64,000 bases of DNA from Streptosporangium amethystogenes (GTDB lineage Bacteria; Actinomycetota; Actinomycetes; Streptosporangiales; Streptosporangiaceae). The stretch lies in the NCBI RefSeq assembly GCF_000721075.1, contig NZ_JOEQ01000021.1, positions 62,001 to 126,000 on the forward strand, read 5' to 3'. Under the pieces are notes generated by a model, which ran no database searches, had not been told where the DNA came from, and worked only from the letters and a program-made list of their open reading frames with translations. Of the stretch, positions 8,060-15,920 are shown one piece after another (position 1 is the first letter of the stretch; every line of letters starts with the position of its first letter). The position numbers and the translations under genes are program-made.

Positions 8060-9510
8060 GTGTGCCGATGGACATCGCCCGGCGGGTGGCGGACGCGGTG
8101 CTGTACGAGGGCTACCTGCTCTATCCCTACCGCGCCTCGGCGGCCAAGAACCAGGTGCGCTGGCAGTTCGGGGTGCTCGTCCCGCCGGGGTTCACCTCGA
8201 CCGCCGAGCACCCGGCCAGCGTGACCGAATGCCTCCTGGAGGGGGCCACGTACGCCGTGGCGCACCTGAGCCTGCGCTTCCTCCACCTCAGAACGCGCGG
8301 CGTCGAGCGCGCCGAGGACGACGGCTACTGGCCGGTCCAGCAGCTACGGAACGGTCAGCGGACCTACCTCAGCTTCGACGAGGCGACCGAGCGGGAGGTG
8401 GAGACGGTGCTCCCCGTCGCCGGCCTGCTCGACGCCCCCGAGCGGGTGATCGAGGTAGGGATTCCCGGGGACCGCGTGATCGAGCCGATCGTGGCGTCGT
8501 CCGGAGAGGTCGTGGGACGCGTCGTCTCCGAACACCTGCCGCTCCACGCCGAGCTCAGGGTCTCCGCCGAACTGGTGCCCGGCCCCTACGACCTGGTCAA
8601 GCTGCGCGCCCGGGTGGCGAACACCGACGACTGGAAACCGCTGGGCGCACCGCGCGAGCAGGCGCTGCGGCATTCGCTGATCTCGGCGCACCTGCTCATC
8701 GCGGTGACCGCCGGGGCCTTCGTCTCCCTGCTCGACCCGCCGGAATGGGCGCGGCCGGCCGTGGAGACCTGCCGCAACGAGCACACCTGGCCCGTACTCG
8801 TGGGCGAGCCCGGCCACCGGGACGTGATGCTCTCCTCGCCGATCATCCTCTACGACCACCCGGACATCGCTCCGGAGAGCCCTGGCACCCTGTTCGACTC
8901 CACCGAGATCGACGAGATGCTCCACCTCCGCACGCTCACCCTCACCGACGAGGAGACGCGGGAGGCTCGGGCGACCGATCCCCGGGTGGCCGAGCTCATC
9001 GACATGGTCACCGGCATGCCGCCCGAGCTGGTGGAGCGGCTGCACGGCGCGATCCGCTCGGTGGACGCGACCACGGACCCGCGAGGTGAGCCTCCGTGGC
9101 AGGAGGGGGACCTCCAGAACCGGCCGGAGGTTCTCACCCCCTGGTGGGACCCCGCGGGCGATGCCACGGTCTCGCCGGAGACCGACAGCGTGACGGTCTG
9201 CGGGGTGGCCGTCTCCAGGGGCAGCAGGGTCCGGCTGGTTCCCGGCAGGCGGCGCGCCGACGCCCACGACATGTTCCTGGCCGGCAGGACCGCACACGTC
9301 GAGGCGGTGCTCCTCGATCTCGACGGCGCCCACCACCTGGCCGTCACCCTCGACGAGGACCCGGGCGCCGACCTGCACCGATCGCACGGCCGATTCCTCT
9401 ACTTCGCCCCCGACGAGATCGAGCCACTCCCGGACGACGCACCCACCGGCGGCCCGGCCTCGGGCGGGCCGGCCTCGGAGGGATCGCTCGACGGGGAGGC
9501 CGGCGCATGA
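8056..9510 (+). CDS. Conserved protein of unknown function, hydrogenase operon
   Basis: 484 residues starting at ATG 8056 inside an ATGA-type overlap. It has no transmembrane segment and no enzyme motif I recognise. The first 300 residues look globular; the last 40 are Gly/Pro/Ala-rich. One C-terminal segment (SRVRLVPGRRRADAHDMFLAGRTAHVEAV) reads like a small beta-barrel/SH3-like module. The tight overlaps on both sides place it firmly in the hydrogenase transcription unit. No function is assigned. Confidence 0.75.
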   Translation: MSVPMDIARRVADAVLYEGYLLYPYRASAAKNQVRWQFGVLVPPGFTSTAEHPASVTECLLEGATYAVAHLSLRFLHLRTRGVERAEDDGYWPVQQLRNGQRTYLSFDEATEREVETVLPVAGLLDAPERVIEVGIPGDRVIEPIVASSGEVVGRVVSEHLPLHAELRVSAELVPGPYDLVKLRARVANTDDWKPLGAPREQALRHSLISAHLLIAVTAGAFVSLLDPPEWARPAVETCRNEHTWPVLVGEPGHRDVMLSSPIILYDHPDIAPESPGTLFDSTEIDEMLHLRTLTLTDEETREARATDPRVAELIDMVTGMPPELVERLHGAIRSVDATTDPRGEPPWQEGDLQNRPEVLTPWWDPAGDATVSPETDSVTVCGVAVSRGSRVRLVPGRRRADAHDMFLAGRTAHVEAVLLDLDGAHHLAVTLDEDPGADLHRSHGRFLYFAPDEIEPLPDDAPTGGPASGGPASEGSLDGEAGA

Positions 9511-10010
9511 GGATCCTGGTGGCCGGTGTGGGGAACGTCTTCCTCGGCGACGACGGCTTCGGGGTCGCGGTGGCCAGGCGCCTGGCGGACACCGACCTGC
9601 CGGCCGAGGTCGAACTGCGGGATTTCGGCATCCGGGGAATCCACCTGGCCTACGAGCTGACCGGTGGCGGGTACGACAGCACGATCCTCATCGACGCGGT
9701 ATCCCGCGACGGCCCGCCCGGCACCCTGTACGTCCTCGAACCGACGGCGGGCGAGACGCCGGGCTCCTTCGCCGACGCGCACTCGATGACACCCGAGACC
9801 GTGCTGTCGCTGGTGGACACGCTCGGTGGCGGGGCAGGCCGCGTCCTGCTCGTCGGCTGCCAGCCCGCCGACACCTCACCGGGCATGGAGCTCAGCGCGC
9901 CGGTCGCGGACGCCGTCGGCAGAGCGGCGGACCTGGTCGTCGAGCTGGCCGGGCAACAGATCGCGATGGCACTCGCCACCGCGGGGCACGAGGAGGAACG
10001 AACATGCTGA
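9507..10010 (+). CDS. Hydrogenase maturation endopeptidase (M52 family)
   Basis: 167 residues. The start ILVAGVGNVFLGDDGFGVAVARRL is the HyaD/HybD/HycI signature, including the Glu/Asp-type nickel-sensing residue in LGDDGFG; LIDAVSRDGPPGTLYVL holds the second conserved Asp. Such proteases cut the C-terminal tail of the large subunit after the conserved His, here H572 of HhyL. ATG 9507 overlaps the preceding stop (ATGA). The next mini-gene starts 7 bases before its stop. Confidence 0.92.
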   Translation: MRILVAGVGNVFLGDDGFGVAVARRLADTDLPAEVELRDFGIRGIHLAYELTGGGYDSTILIDAVSRDGPPGTLYVLEPTAGETPGSFADAHSMTPETVLSLVDTLGGGAGRVLLVGCQPADTSPGMELSAPVADAVGRAADLVVELAGQQIAMALATAGHEEERTC

Positions 10011-10108
10011 AACGCCTTCTGGCCGGGTCGGTGCTGGCGGGAGCGGCCGTGCTGCTCTACCTGGCACTTCCCGATATCAAGCGCTATCTGAGGATGCGCA
10101 GCATGTGA
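10004..10108 (+). CDS. 34-residue single-span membrane mini-protein (DUF6893-like)
   Basis: A short gene starting at ATG 10004, seven bases inside the protease gene, preceded by GAGGAGG at the right distance. The product begins MLKRLLAGSVLAGAAVLLYL and ends with a basic tail (IKRYLRMRSM). One hydrophobic helix flanked by Lys/Arg suggests insertion in the membrane with the tail on the cytoplasmic side. Small proteins of this kind, which I recall as DUF6893, occur in actinobacterial hydrogenase clusters. It could tether or dock the soluble HhySL enzyme to the membrane; that is inference. Confidence 0.72.
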   Translation: MLKRLLAGSVLAGAAVLLYLALPDIKRYLRMRSM

Positions 10109-10154
10109 CACATCCAGCCACCGGGACATCGAGCTCGAACGAGAGGGAACAGCC

Positions 10155-10547
10155 GTGCACGAATTCGGAATCGCCGAGGCGATCCTCACCGCTGTGGAGA
10201 AACGGGCGGCCGGCAGGAGGGTGCGGCGGGCGCGAGTGCACGCGGGTGCCCTGCTCCGCGTCACCGAACCGGTGATCAACCAGGCGTTCTCCGCGATCGC
10301 CGACGGGTCCGTGGCCGAGGGCGCCCAGGTGGACCTGGTCATCGTCCCGGTGCGGATGACCTGCCGCTCCTGCGGGAGCACATCCACCTCCGTCGACCCC
10401 TTCACCGTCTGCGCGGGGTGCGGCGGCACCGATATCGACACCGAGGGCGGCGACGACCTCGTCCTCGAATCCATCCAGATGGCGGAGGCCGCTCATGTGC
10501 CTGGGAATTCCCGGGGAGATCGTGGAGATCCTGTCCGACCGTCCTGA
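10155..10547 (+). CDS. hypA: Nickel-delivery protein HypA
   Basis: HypA hands nickel to the large subunit. It starts at GTG 10155 with MHEFGIAEAI, giving the N-terminal Met-His-Glu nickel site. The zinc site is C70xxC73 (CRSC) and C86xxC89 (CAGC). The annotated 130 residues run past the usual end (about 115) because the reading frame overlaps hypC by 53 bases; the last 16 residues are encoded in that overlap and look unselected. The usual partner HypB is not seen in the window. Confidence 0.92.
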   Translation: MHEFGIAEAILTAVEKRAAGRRVRRARVHAGALLRVTEPVINQAFSAIADGSVAEGAQVDLVIVPVRMTCRSCGSTSTSVDPFTVCAGCGGTDIDTEGGDDLVLESIQMAEAAHVPGNSRGDRGDPVRPS

Positions 10548-10773
10548 CCTGGCCATGGTCGACGTCAGTGGCGTCAAGCGCGCCATCAACATCGGCCTGC
10601 TGGAGGGCGAGTCCGTGGTACCCGGCGACTGGATCCTCATCCACGTCGGGTTCGCGCTGTCGAAGATCGACGAGGTGGAGGCCAGGGCCGCGCTCGACTT
10701 CCTGGAGAGCATCGGCCAGGCGTACGAGGACGAGATCGCGGCCCTCCGAGAATCCATGATCGAAGAGGGGTGA
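10495..10773 (+). CDS. hypC: Hydrogenase assembly chaperone HypC
   Basis: 92 residues with the canonical start MCLGIPGEIVEI, whose Cys2 binds the Fe(CN)2CO unit together with HypD. The C-terminal helix (ALDFLESIGQAYEDEIAALR) is typical. It lies inside the 3' end of hypA and 6 bases ahead of hypD. This is the standard HypC; the divergent copy at 2260 is distinct. Confidence 0.95.
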   Translation: MCLGIPGEIVEILSDRPDLAMVDVSGVKRAINIGLLEGESVVPGDWILIHVGFALSKIDEVEARAALDFLESIGQAYEDEIAALRESMIEEG

Positions 10774-10779
10774 GGGTCG

Positions 10780-11907
10780 ATGCGTTTCGTCGACGAGTAC
10801 CGCGACGCGGAGAAGGCCCGGATGCTCGCCGCGCGGATCGCCGCACTCTGCGAGCCGGGCCGCGACTACAAGTTCATGGAGGTGTGCGGCGGGCACACCC
10901 ACACGATCTACAAGCACGGTCTGGAGGACTACCTGCCCGAGGCCGTCACGCTGGTGCACGGCCCCGGCTGCCCGGTCTGCGTCATCCCGATGGGACGGAT
11001 GGACGACGCCATCCACATCGCCGAGCAGCCAGATGTGATCATGACGTCGTTCGGCGACATGATGCGGGTACCCGGCGGGAACGGCTCCTTCCTCGACGCC
11101 AAGGCGCGGGGCGCCGACATCCGGCTGGTCTACTCCCCGCTGGACGCGCTGAAGATCGCCCGGCAGAACCCCGGCAGGCGGGTGGTCTTCATGGCCATCG
11201 GGTTCGAGACCACGGCGCCCTCGACGGCGATGACCGTCCTGCGTGCCGAGGCCGAGGGGATCGAGAACTTCTCGATCTTCTGCAACCACGTGACGATCAT
11301 CCCCGCGATCAAGGCGATCCTGGACTCCCCCGACCTGCGGCTGGACGGGTTCATCGGCCCCGGCCACGTCTCCACCGTGATCGGCTGCCGGCCGTACGAG
11401 TTCATCTCGCGTGGCTACGGCAAGCCCCTGGTCGTGGCCGGTTTCGAGCCGCTGGACCTGTTGCACACGGTCTACCGCCTCCTCGCGCAACTGGCCGAGG
11501 GACGCTCGGAGGTGGAGAACCAGTACTCCCGGGTGGTCCCGTGGGACGGTAACCCCAAGGCGCTGCGCGTCATCAACCAGGTGATGGAACTGCGACCGTA
11601 CTTTGAGTGGCGCGGGCTGGGGTTCATCTCCCAGTCGGCCCTCAGGGTCACCGAACGGTACGCCGCCTTCGACGCCGAGCGGATCTTCCAGATCCCCGGC
11701 GGGCGGGTGGCCGACCCGAAGGCGTGCCAGTGCGGCGAGGTGCTCAAGGGAGTACTCAAGCCCTGGGAGTGCAAGGTGTTCGGCACCGCGTGCACCCCGG
11801 AGACACCGATCGGCACCTGCATGGTCTCCTCCGAGGGCGCCTGCGCGGCGTACTACAACTTCGGCCGGTTCTCACGCGAGCGCGTCAGGGAGGCGACCCG
11901 GAGGTGA
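10780..11907 (+). CDS. hypD: Hydrogenase assembly protein HypD
   Basis: 375 residues. HypD is the FeS scaffold on which the iron receives its CN and CO ligands. Signatures seen: FMEVCGGHTHTIYKHG, HGPGCPVCVIP with the active CxxC, GFETTAPSTA, GPGHVSTVIG and the C-terminal cluster cysteines (CQCGEVLKG...ECKVFGTACTPETPIGTCMVSSEGAC). ATG 10780 follows AGAGGGGTGAGG. Its TGA overlaps the GTG of hypE. Confidence 0.96.
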   Translation: MRFVDEYRDAEKARMLAARIAALCEPGRDYKFMEVCGGHTHTIYKHGLEDYLPEAVTLVHGPGCPVCVIPMGRMDDAIHIAEQPDVIMTSFGDMMRVPGGNGSFLDAKARGADIRLVYSPLDALKIARQNPGRRVVFMAIGFETTAPSTAMTVLRAEAEGIENFSIFCNHVTIIPAIKAILDSPDLRLDGFIGPGHVSTVIGCRPYEFISRGYGKPLVVAGFEPLDLLHTVYRLLAQLAEGRSEVENQYSRVVPWDGNPKALRVINQVMELRPYFEWRGLGFISQSALRVTERYAAFDAERIFQIPGGRVADPKACQCGEVLKGVLKPWECKVFGTACTPETPIGTCMVSSEGACAAYYNFGRFSRERVREATRR

Positions 11908-13043
11908 ACGACGGAGAGGGGTACCCCGGGGAGCAGCGGGTGCTGGAACGGGCCGGAGCGGCGGGCGGCCCGGACGCATCCGACCGGGAGCAACAGGTCC
12001 TGGACCGGATCGAGCGGGTGCGGCGCCGCAGGGCGCGCGTCCGGGAGGAGCGCATCACCCTGGCGCACGGCGCGGGCGGCAGGGCCACACACACCTTGAT
12101 CGAGGCGGTGTTCCTGGAGTCGTTCCGCAATCCGATGCTGGAGCCCCTGGAGGACGGCGCGGTCGCCGACGGGCTCGCCTTCACCACCGACTCGTTCGTG
12201 GTGACGCCGCTGTTCTTCCCCGGGGGCGACATCGGCGACCTCGCGGTGAACGGCACGGTCAACGACCTGGCCATGTGCGGGGCCCGCCCCCGCTACCTGT
12301 CGGCCGGATTCATCCTGGAAGAGGGCTTCCCCGTCGCCGACCTGCGGCGCATCACCGCCTCGATGGCCCAGGCGGCGCGGGCGGCGGGCGTGTGGATCGT
12401 CACCGGCGACACCAAGGTCGTGCAGCGGGGCAAGGCCGACGGCTGCTACGTGACCACCTCCGGCATCGGGACGCTGGAGCGGCCCGTGCGGCTGAGCGCC
12501 GCCGCCGCGCGGCCGGGTGACGCGGTCATCGTGTCCGGGCCGATCGGCGAGCACGGGATCACCGTCATGCTGGCCCGGGGAGAGCTCGACATCGAAGCCG
12601 ACCTGCGCTCCGACACCGCCCCGCTCAACGCCCTCACCGATCTGCTGCTGGACGCCTGCGAGGACGGCGCGGTGCGCTGCCTGCGCGACGCGACCCGCGG
12701 CGGGGTGGCGACGATCGTCAACGAGATAGCCGGTGCCTCACAGGTCGCCGTCGTGCTCGACGAGGACGCCGTGCCGGTCCGCCCGGCGGTGCGGGGGGCG
12801 TGCGAGTTGCTGGGGATCGACCCGCTCTACGTCGCCTGCGAGGGCCGGATGGTCGCGGTGGTGGCCGGGGAGTTCGCCGACGCGGCACTGGCCGCCCTCC
12901 GCTCCCACCCGCTCGGCTCCGAGGCGGCGATCATCGGACGGATCAACGACGACCCGCCGGGGCTGGTCCTGCTGAAGACCTCCTTCGGAGGCACCCGCAT
13001 CGTCGACCTGCTGGTCGGCGACCCACTACCGAGAATCTGCTGA
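11904..13043 (+). CDS. hypE: Hydrogenase maturation protein HypE
   Basis: 379 residues from GTG 11904 (GTGA overlap with hypD). HypE dehydrates the carbamoyl group from HypF to a thiocyanate on its C-terminal Cys. Here the chain ends PRIC, as required. The PurM-like ATP-binding parts are LAHGAGGRATHTLIE, FTTDSFVVTPLFFPGGDIGDLAVNGTVNDLAMCGA and DATRGGVATIVNEIA. The first 45 or so residues form an unusual charged, helical extension ahead of the normal start of the fold; a shorter start cannot be excluded. Confidence 0.95.
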   Translation: MNDGEGYPGEQRVLERAGAAGGPDASDREQQVLDRIERVRRRRARVREERITLAHGAGGRATHTLIEAVFLESFRNPMLEPLEDGAVADGLAFTTDSFVVTPLFFPGGDIGDLAVNGTVNDLAMCGARPRYLSAGFILEEGFPVADLRRITASMAQAARAAGVWIVTGDTKVVQRGKADGCYVTTSGIGTLERPVRLSAAAARPGDAVIVSGPIGEHGITVMLARGELDIEADLRSDTAPLNALTDLLLDACEDGAVRCLRDATRGGVATIVNEIAGASQVAVVLDEDAVPVRPAVRGACELLGIDPLYVACEGRMVAVVAGEFADAALAALRSHPLGSEAAIIGRINDDPPGLVLLKTSFGGTRIVDLLVGDPLPRIC

Positions 13044-13072
13044 GAACAAGCGAATCCATGAGGTTTCACGAC

Positions 13073-13462
13073 ATGAGTAAGAAACACAAAGCCGAACACC
13101 CGGGCGGGCACGGCAAGGACACCCCGAGCGAGCGGGGTCGCTCCTCCGGCGTGAGCCACGCGAGCGAGGAGGTGGTGCGATCCGGCAACCTGGCCTTCGG
13201 ACACCCGCCGGGCGGCAAGGGCCCCGAGCGCGTGATCTCCGACGCGGAACGCAAGGGCGTCCCCGCCACCGACACCGAGGCCCGATCCGCCCACGGGGTC
13301 GGCACCAGTGAGCACCGCGGCGCCGAGAAGATCGCTCGCAAAGGCGAGAAGGGCCGCAAGAAGGTCGGCACCGACGAGAAGGGACGCCCCTACGGTGTCT
13401 CCCGTCCTGAGGACATCACCGGGGTCAATCCCCAGAAAACCATAACCAGGGACGATCCCTGA
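13073..13462 (+). CDS. Small hydrophilic protein of unknown function
   Basis: 129 residues, very rich in Lys, Gly, Glu, Arg and Ser, with no hydrophobic core; it is probably intrinsically disordered. ATG 13073 (MSKKHKAEH) is chosen because GAGG sits at a suitable distance; ATG 13058 is the alternative. It begins 30 bases after hypE and ends just before a hairpin, so it may be the last gene of the hydrogenase transcript. Its composition resembles stress-related or nucleic-acid-associated disordered proteins, but no family is recognised. Confidence 0.6.
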   Translation: MSKKHKAEHPGGHGKDTPSERGRSSGVSHASEEVVRSGNLAFGHPPGGKGPERVISDAERKGVPATDTEARSAHGVGTSEHRGAEKIARKGEKGRKKVGTDEKGRPYGVSRPEDITGVNPQKTITRDDP

Positions 13463-13474
13463 GCCGTGGCTCCT

Positions 13475-13492
13475 CCGCTCCCGGGGGAGCGG
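13475..13492 (+). terminator. Hairpin terminator at end of hydrogenase operon
   Basis: CCGCTCCC and GGGAGCGG form an 8-base-pair GC stem with a minimal loop, 13 bases after the last stop and followed by CTTCT. It is a good actinobacterial terminator candidate closing the operon. Confidence 0.65.
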
Positions 13493-13899
13493 CTTCTCGC
13501 CTCCCTGGACCGAGGTGACCGTTTCACACACGGAACCACCTGCCAGGCAGGCCCCGGTCCCCTCGCCCGGGTGAGTGACGCGCGTGCTCTGGCCGGGTCG
13601 GCCGTTCCGGCCCCGGCCAGGGCTCGCGGTCATCGCGCCAGTGGTGCCTCGTCAGGTTGATCTGATCTTGGGTGTTAGGTTCGGCACGCTGTCGTGGACT
13701 TGGGGGAGACTGAGCGGCACCAGGACGAGCCGGCCGCGTTCGTGGCCGAGGTGTTCGCGAATGTGACGATCGCACCTGCCGCTTCCAGCCGAGCGGGATC
13801 GAGGGCACCGACTTCGCTTCGAGGCCCCTGTCACACCACCGGTCCAGGCCGCGATCCGTGAGACCGCGCGAGCCATCCCCGAGCGGCTGTACGTCGGAA
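13493..13899. other. Gene-free stretch between hydrogenase and V-ATPase loci
   Basis: About 400 bases between two transcription units that converge. Only short open frames occur and none has a credible start, ribosome site and composition together. A fragment ending in ERLYVGITG just before 13908 looks like the tail of a decayed coding sequence, but it cannot be assigned to a family. No tRNA or repeat was seen. Confidence 0.4.
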
Positions 13900-14550
13900 T
13901 CACCGGTTGAATCGGTGGTCGCGGTTCAGCCGGTCCGGGAGCCGGGGTTCGGAGCCGATGACGCGACGCGCGCGGTCGGCATCGGCTCGTTCCGTCTCGT
14001 CCAGCGACAGTTCGACAGCGGCCAGCGCCTCCTCCAGCAAGGGGAGGAGGCGATCTTTGAGGGCGCGGATCCTGCGGTTTGTCGAGGCTGTCTCGGCCGC
14101 CATGATCCGTACGGCCTCCGCGGCGATCGCGTGTTCCAGCCCGGCGCGCAAGGCGGTGTGGTAAGCGTGCCTGGCGGGAACGAGAGCCGTGGTGATCGGG
14201 AGGGGAGCCGCGGCGTCGAATCCGGGGATCGTGCAGAAGACCCGGGCCGGATAACTCGTCCCCATGGCGTCGGCCCAGTGAACGTGCACGTCGGTGAGGC
14301 GGTCGTCGGCCGCCAGGCGCACGGCCCGTTGGCCACCGAGCCGGGTCACGCGGAGGAGCCATTCGTCGGCGGCCCGGCAGGCGGCGTACCACTCAGCCTG
14401 GGTCCGTGCCGCATTCCGGGAGAGCCGGTCCTGTTCCCGGCGCAGTATCCGCAGTTTCCTGTCGAGTACGTCGAGTCCATGCCGGACCGCGGTCAGGCGG
14501 CGGCGGAGCCACATCCGCCCCGCACGGCCAGGTGGGATCCGTAGCCTCAT
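13900..14550 (-). CDS. V/A-type ATPase subunit D (central stalk)
   Basis: 216 residues. Subunit D is the coiled-coil rotor shaft of V1/A1. The N-terminal helix (RLTAVRHGLDVLDRKLRILRREQDRL) and C-terminal helix (NRRIRALKDRLLPLLEEALAAVELSLDETERAD) with RLK-type spacing are characteristic. The start overlaps the stop of the B gene (ATGA). It is the last gene of the nine-gene operon. Confidence 0.88.
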   Translation of the reverse strand: MRLRIPPGRAGRMWLRRRLTAVRHGLDVLDRKLRILRREQDRLSRNAARTQAEWYAACRAADEWLLRVTRLGGQRAVRLAADDRLTDVHVHWADAMGTSYPARVFCTIPGFDAAAPLPITTALVPARHAYHTALRAGLEHAIAAEAVRIMAAETASTNRRIRALKDRLLPLLEEALAAVELSLDETERADADRARRVIGSEPRLPDRLNRDHRFNR

Positions 14551-15920
14551 GACTCTCCCCGGTATCCGGCTTCCAGTGCTTCCTCGCCGAGCATCGACAG
14601 TTCGCTTCGCGGCAGCGTGGAGACCACGTCCCAGGCCCGGTCGAAGGTCTCCTCCAGAGTGCGGGCCTCGTCGGGTCTCTGGACCAGCAGGCGTGTTCGG
14701 AAGGCCTCCGCCATGGCCAGATAGCGGCGGTCGATCGGGCTCAGCGCGCTCTCCCCCACCAGGTCGGCGAGTTCACCGGCCTGACGGGCGCGGGACAGTC
14801 CTGCCTGGATCTGCGCGGCCAGGTCCAGGTGCTCGGGCCTGGTCCGCCCCGTGCCGACTCCCGCGCGCATCATGCGGGAGAGGGACGACAGCGGGTCGAT
14901 GTGCGGGTACGAGGTGACCTCGCGGGCCAGCAGGATCTGGCCTTCGGTGATGTATCCGGTGAGGTCGGGCACGGGATGGGTGATGTCCCCGGCGGGCATG
15001 CTCAGCACGGGCAGCACGGTGATGGAGCCGGCTCGCCCCCGGATGCGGCCGCATCGTTCGTAGATGGAGGCCAGGTCACTGTAGAGGTAACCGGGGTAGG
15101 CCCGGCGGGCCGGAATCTCGCCACGGGCCGCGGAGACCTCGCGCAGCGCCTCGCAGTAGCTCGTCATGTCGGCCAGCACGACGAGAACGTGACGCCGCAG
15201 GACGAACGCCAGATGCTCGGCGACGGTCAGCGCTATTCGCGGTGTGAGCAGCCGTTCGATCACGGGGTCGTCGGCGAGGTTGAGCAGCAGCGTCAGTTCC
15301 GCGGCCGACGAACGTCTCTCCAGGATGTCGCGCACAGTCGCCGCGTCGCTGTGGGTCAGTCCCATGGCTGCGAAGACGACGTTGAACGGCGCGCCACCGG
15401 TGTGGGCCTGGGCGGCCACCTGAGCGGCGAGTTCCAGGTAGGGCAGGCCACCTTCGGCGAAGATGGCGATCTTCTGGCCGCGGACCAGGGTGGTCAGTGC
15501 GTCAATGACGGAGACTCCGGTGATCACAGGTTCGGCGGGAGGTTCTCGCACGGTGGGATTCATCGGGAAGCCGGCCACCGGGACGCTGTCGTCGCCGAAG
15601 ATCGGAGGACCGCCGTCCAGCGGACGGCCGCGCCCGTTGCAGACGCGTCCCAGCCATCCGGTCCCCGCCGAGATGTGCAGCGGGCTTCCGGTGAAGGTGA
15701 CCCGTGTCGCCTCGATCCTGAGTCCTCCGGTGCCCTCCAGGATCTGGACGACGGCGATGTCCCGATCGACGTCCAGGACGAGGCCGTGCCTGCGCTCGCC
15801 GGACTCCAGCACGATCGTGGCGTACTCGTCCCAGCCGACGTTCCGGGTGCCCTGGACGACGATGAGCGGTCCGCGCAGCTCTGCCACACCGGTGTATTCG
15901 ACGGGAGCCCAGACCTTCAC
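14547..15920 (-). CDS. V/A-type ATPase subunit B (non-catalytic)
   Basis: 457 residues from GTG 15920, which overlaps the A-gene stop. It shows the B-subunit features: GRPLDGGPPIF, PVITGVSVIDALTTLVRGQKIAIFAEGGLPYLELAAQ in place of a P-loop, DILERRSSAAELTLLLNLADDPVIERL and PARRAYPGYLYSDLASIYERCGR. Together with A it forms the hexameric head. A longer open frame upstream is a shadow of the A gene. Confidence 0.93.
   Translation of the reverse strand: MKVWAPVEYTGVAELRGPLIVVQGTRNVGWDEYATIVLESGERRHGLVLDVDRDIAVVQILEGTGGLRIEATRVTFTGSPLHISAGTGWLGRVCNGRGRPLDGGPPIFGDDSVPVAGFPMNPTVREPPAEPVITGVSVIDALTTLVRGQKIAIFAEGGLPYLELAAQVAAQAHTGGAPFNVVFAAMGLTHSDAATVRDILERRSSAAELTLLLNLADDPVIERLLTPRIALTVAEHLAFVLRRHVLVVLADMTSYCEALREVSAARGEIPARRAYPGYLYSDLASIYERCGRIRGRAGSITVLPVLSMPAGDITHPVPDLTGYITEGQILLAREVTSYPHIDPLSSLSRMMRAGVGTGRTRPEHLDLAAQIQAGLSRARQAGELADLVGESALSPIDRRYLAMAEAFRTRLLVQRPDEARTLEETFDRAWDVVSTLPRSELSMLGEEALEAGYRGES

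Noticed and set aside
13575..13908. Possible transposase remnant between the hydrogenase and V-ATPase loci
   Set aside because: A few codons look protein-like, but there are no terminal repeats and no recognisable transposase motif.
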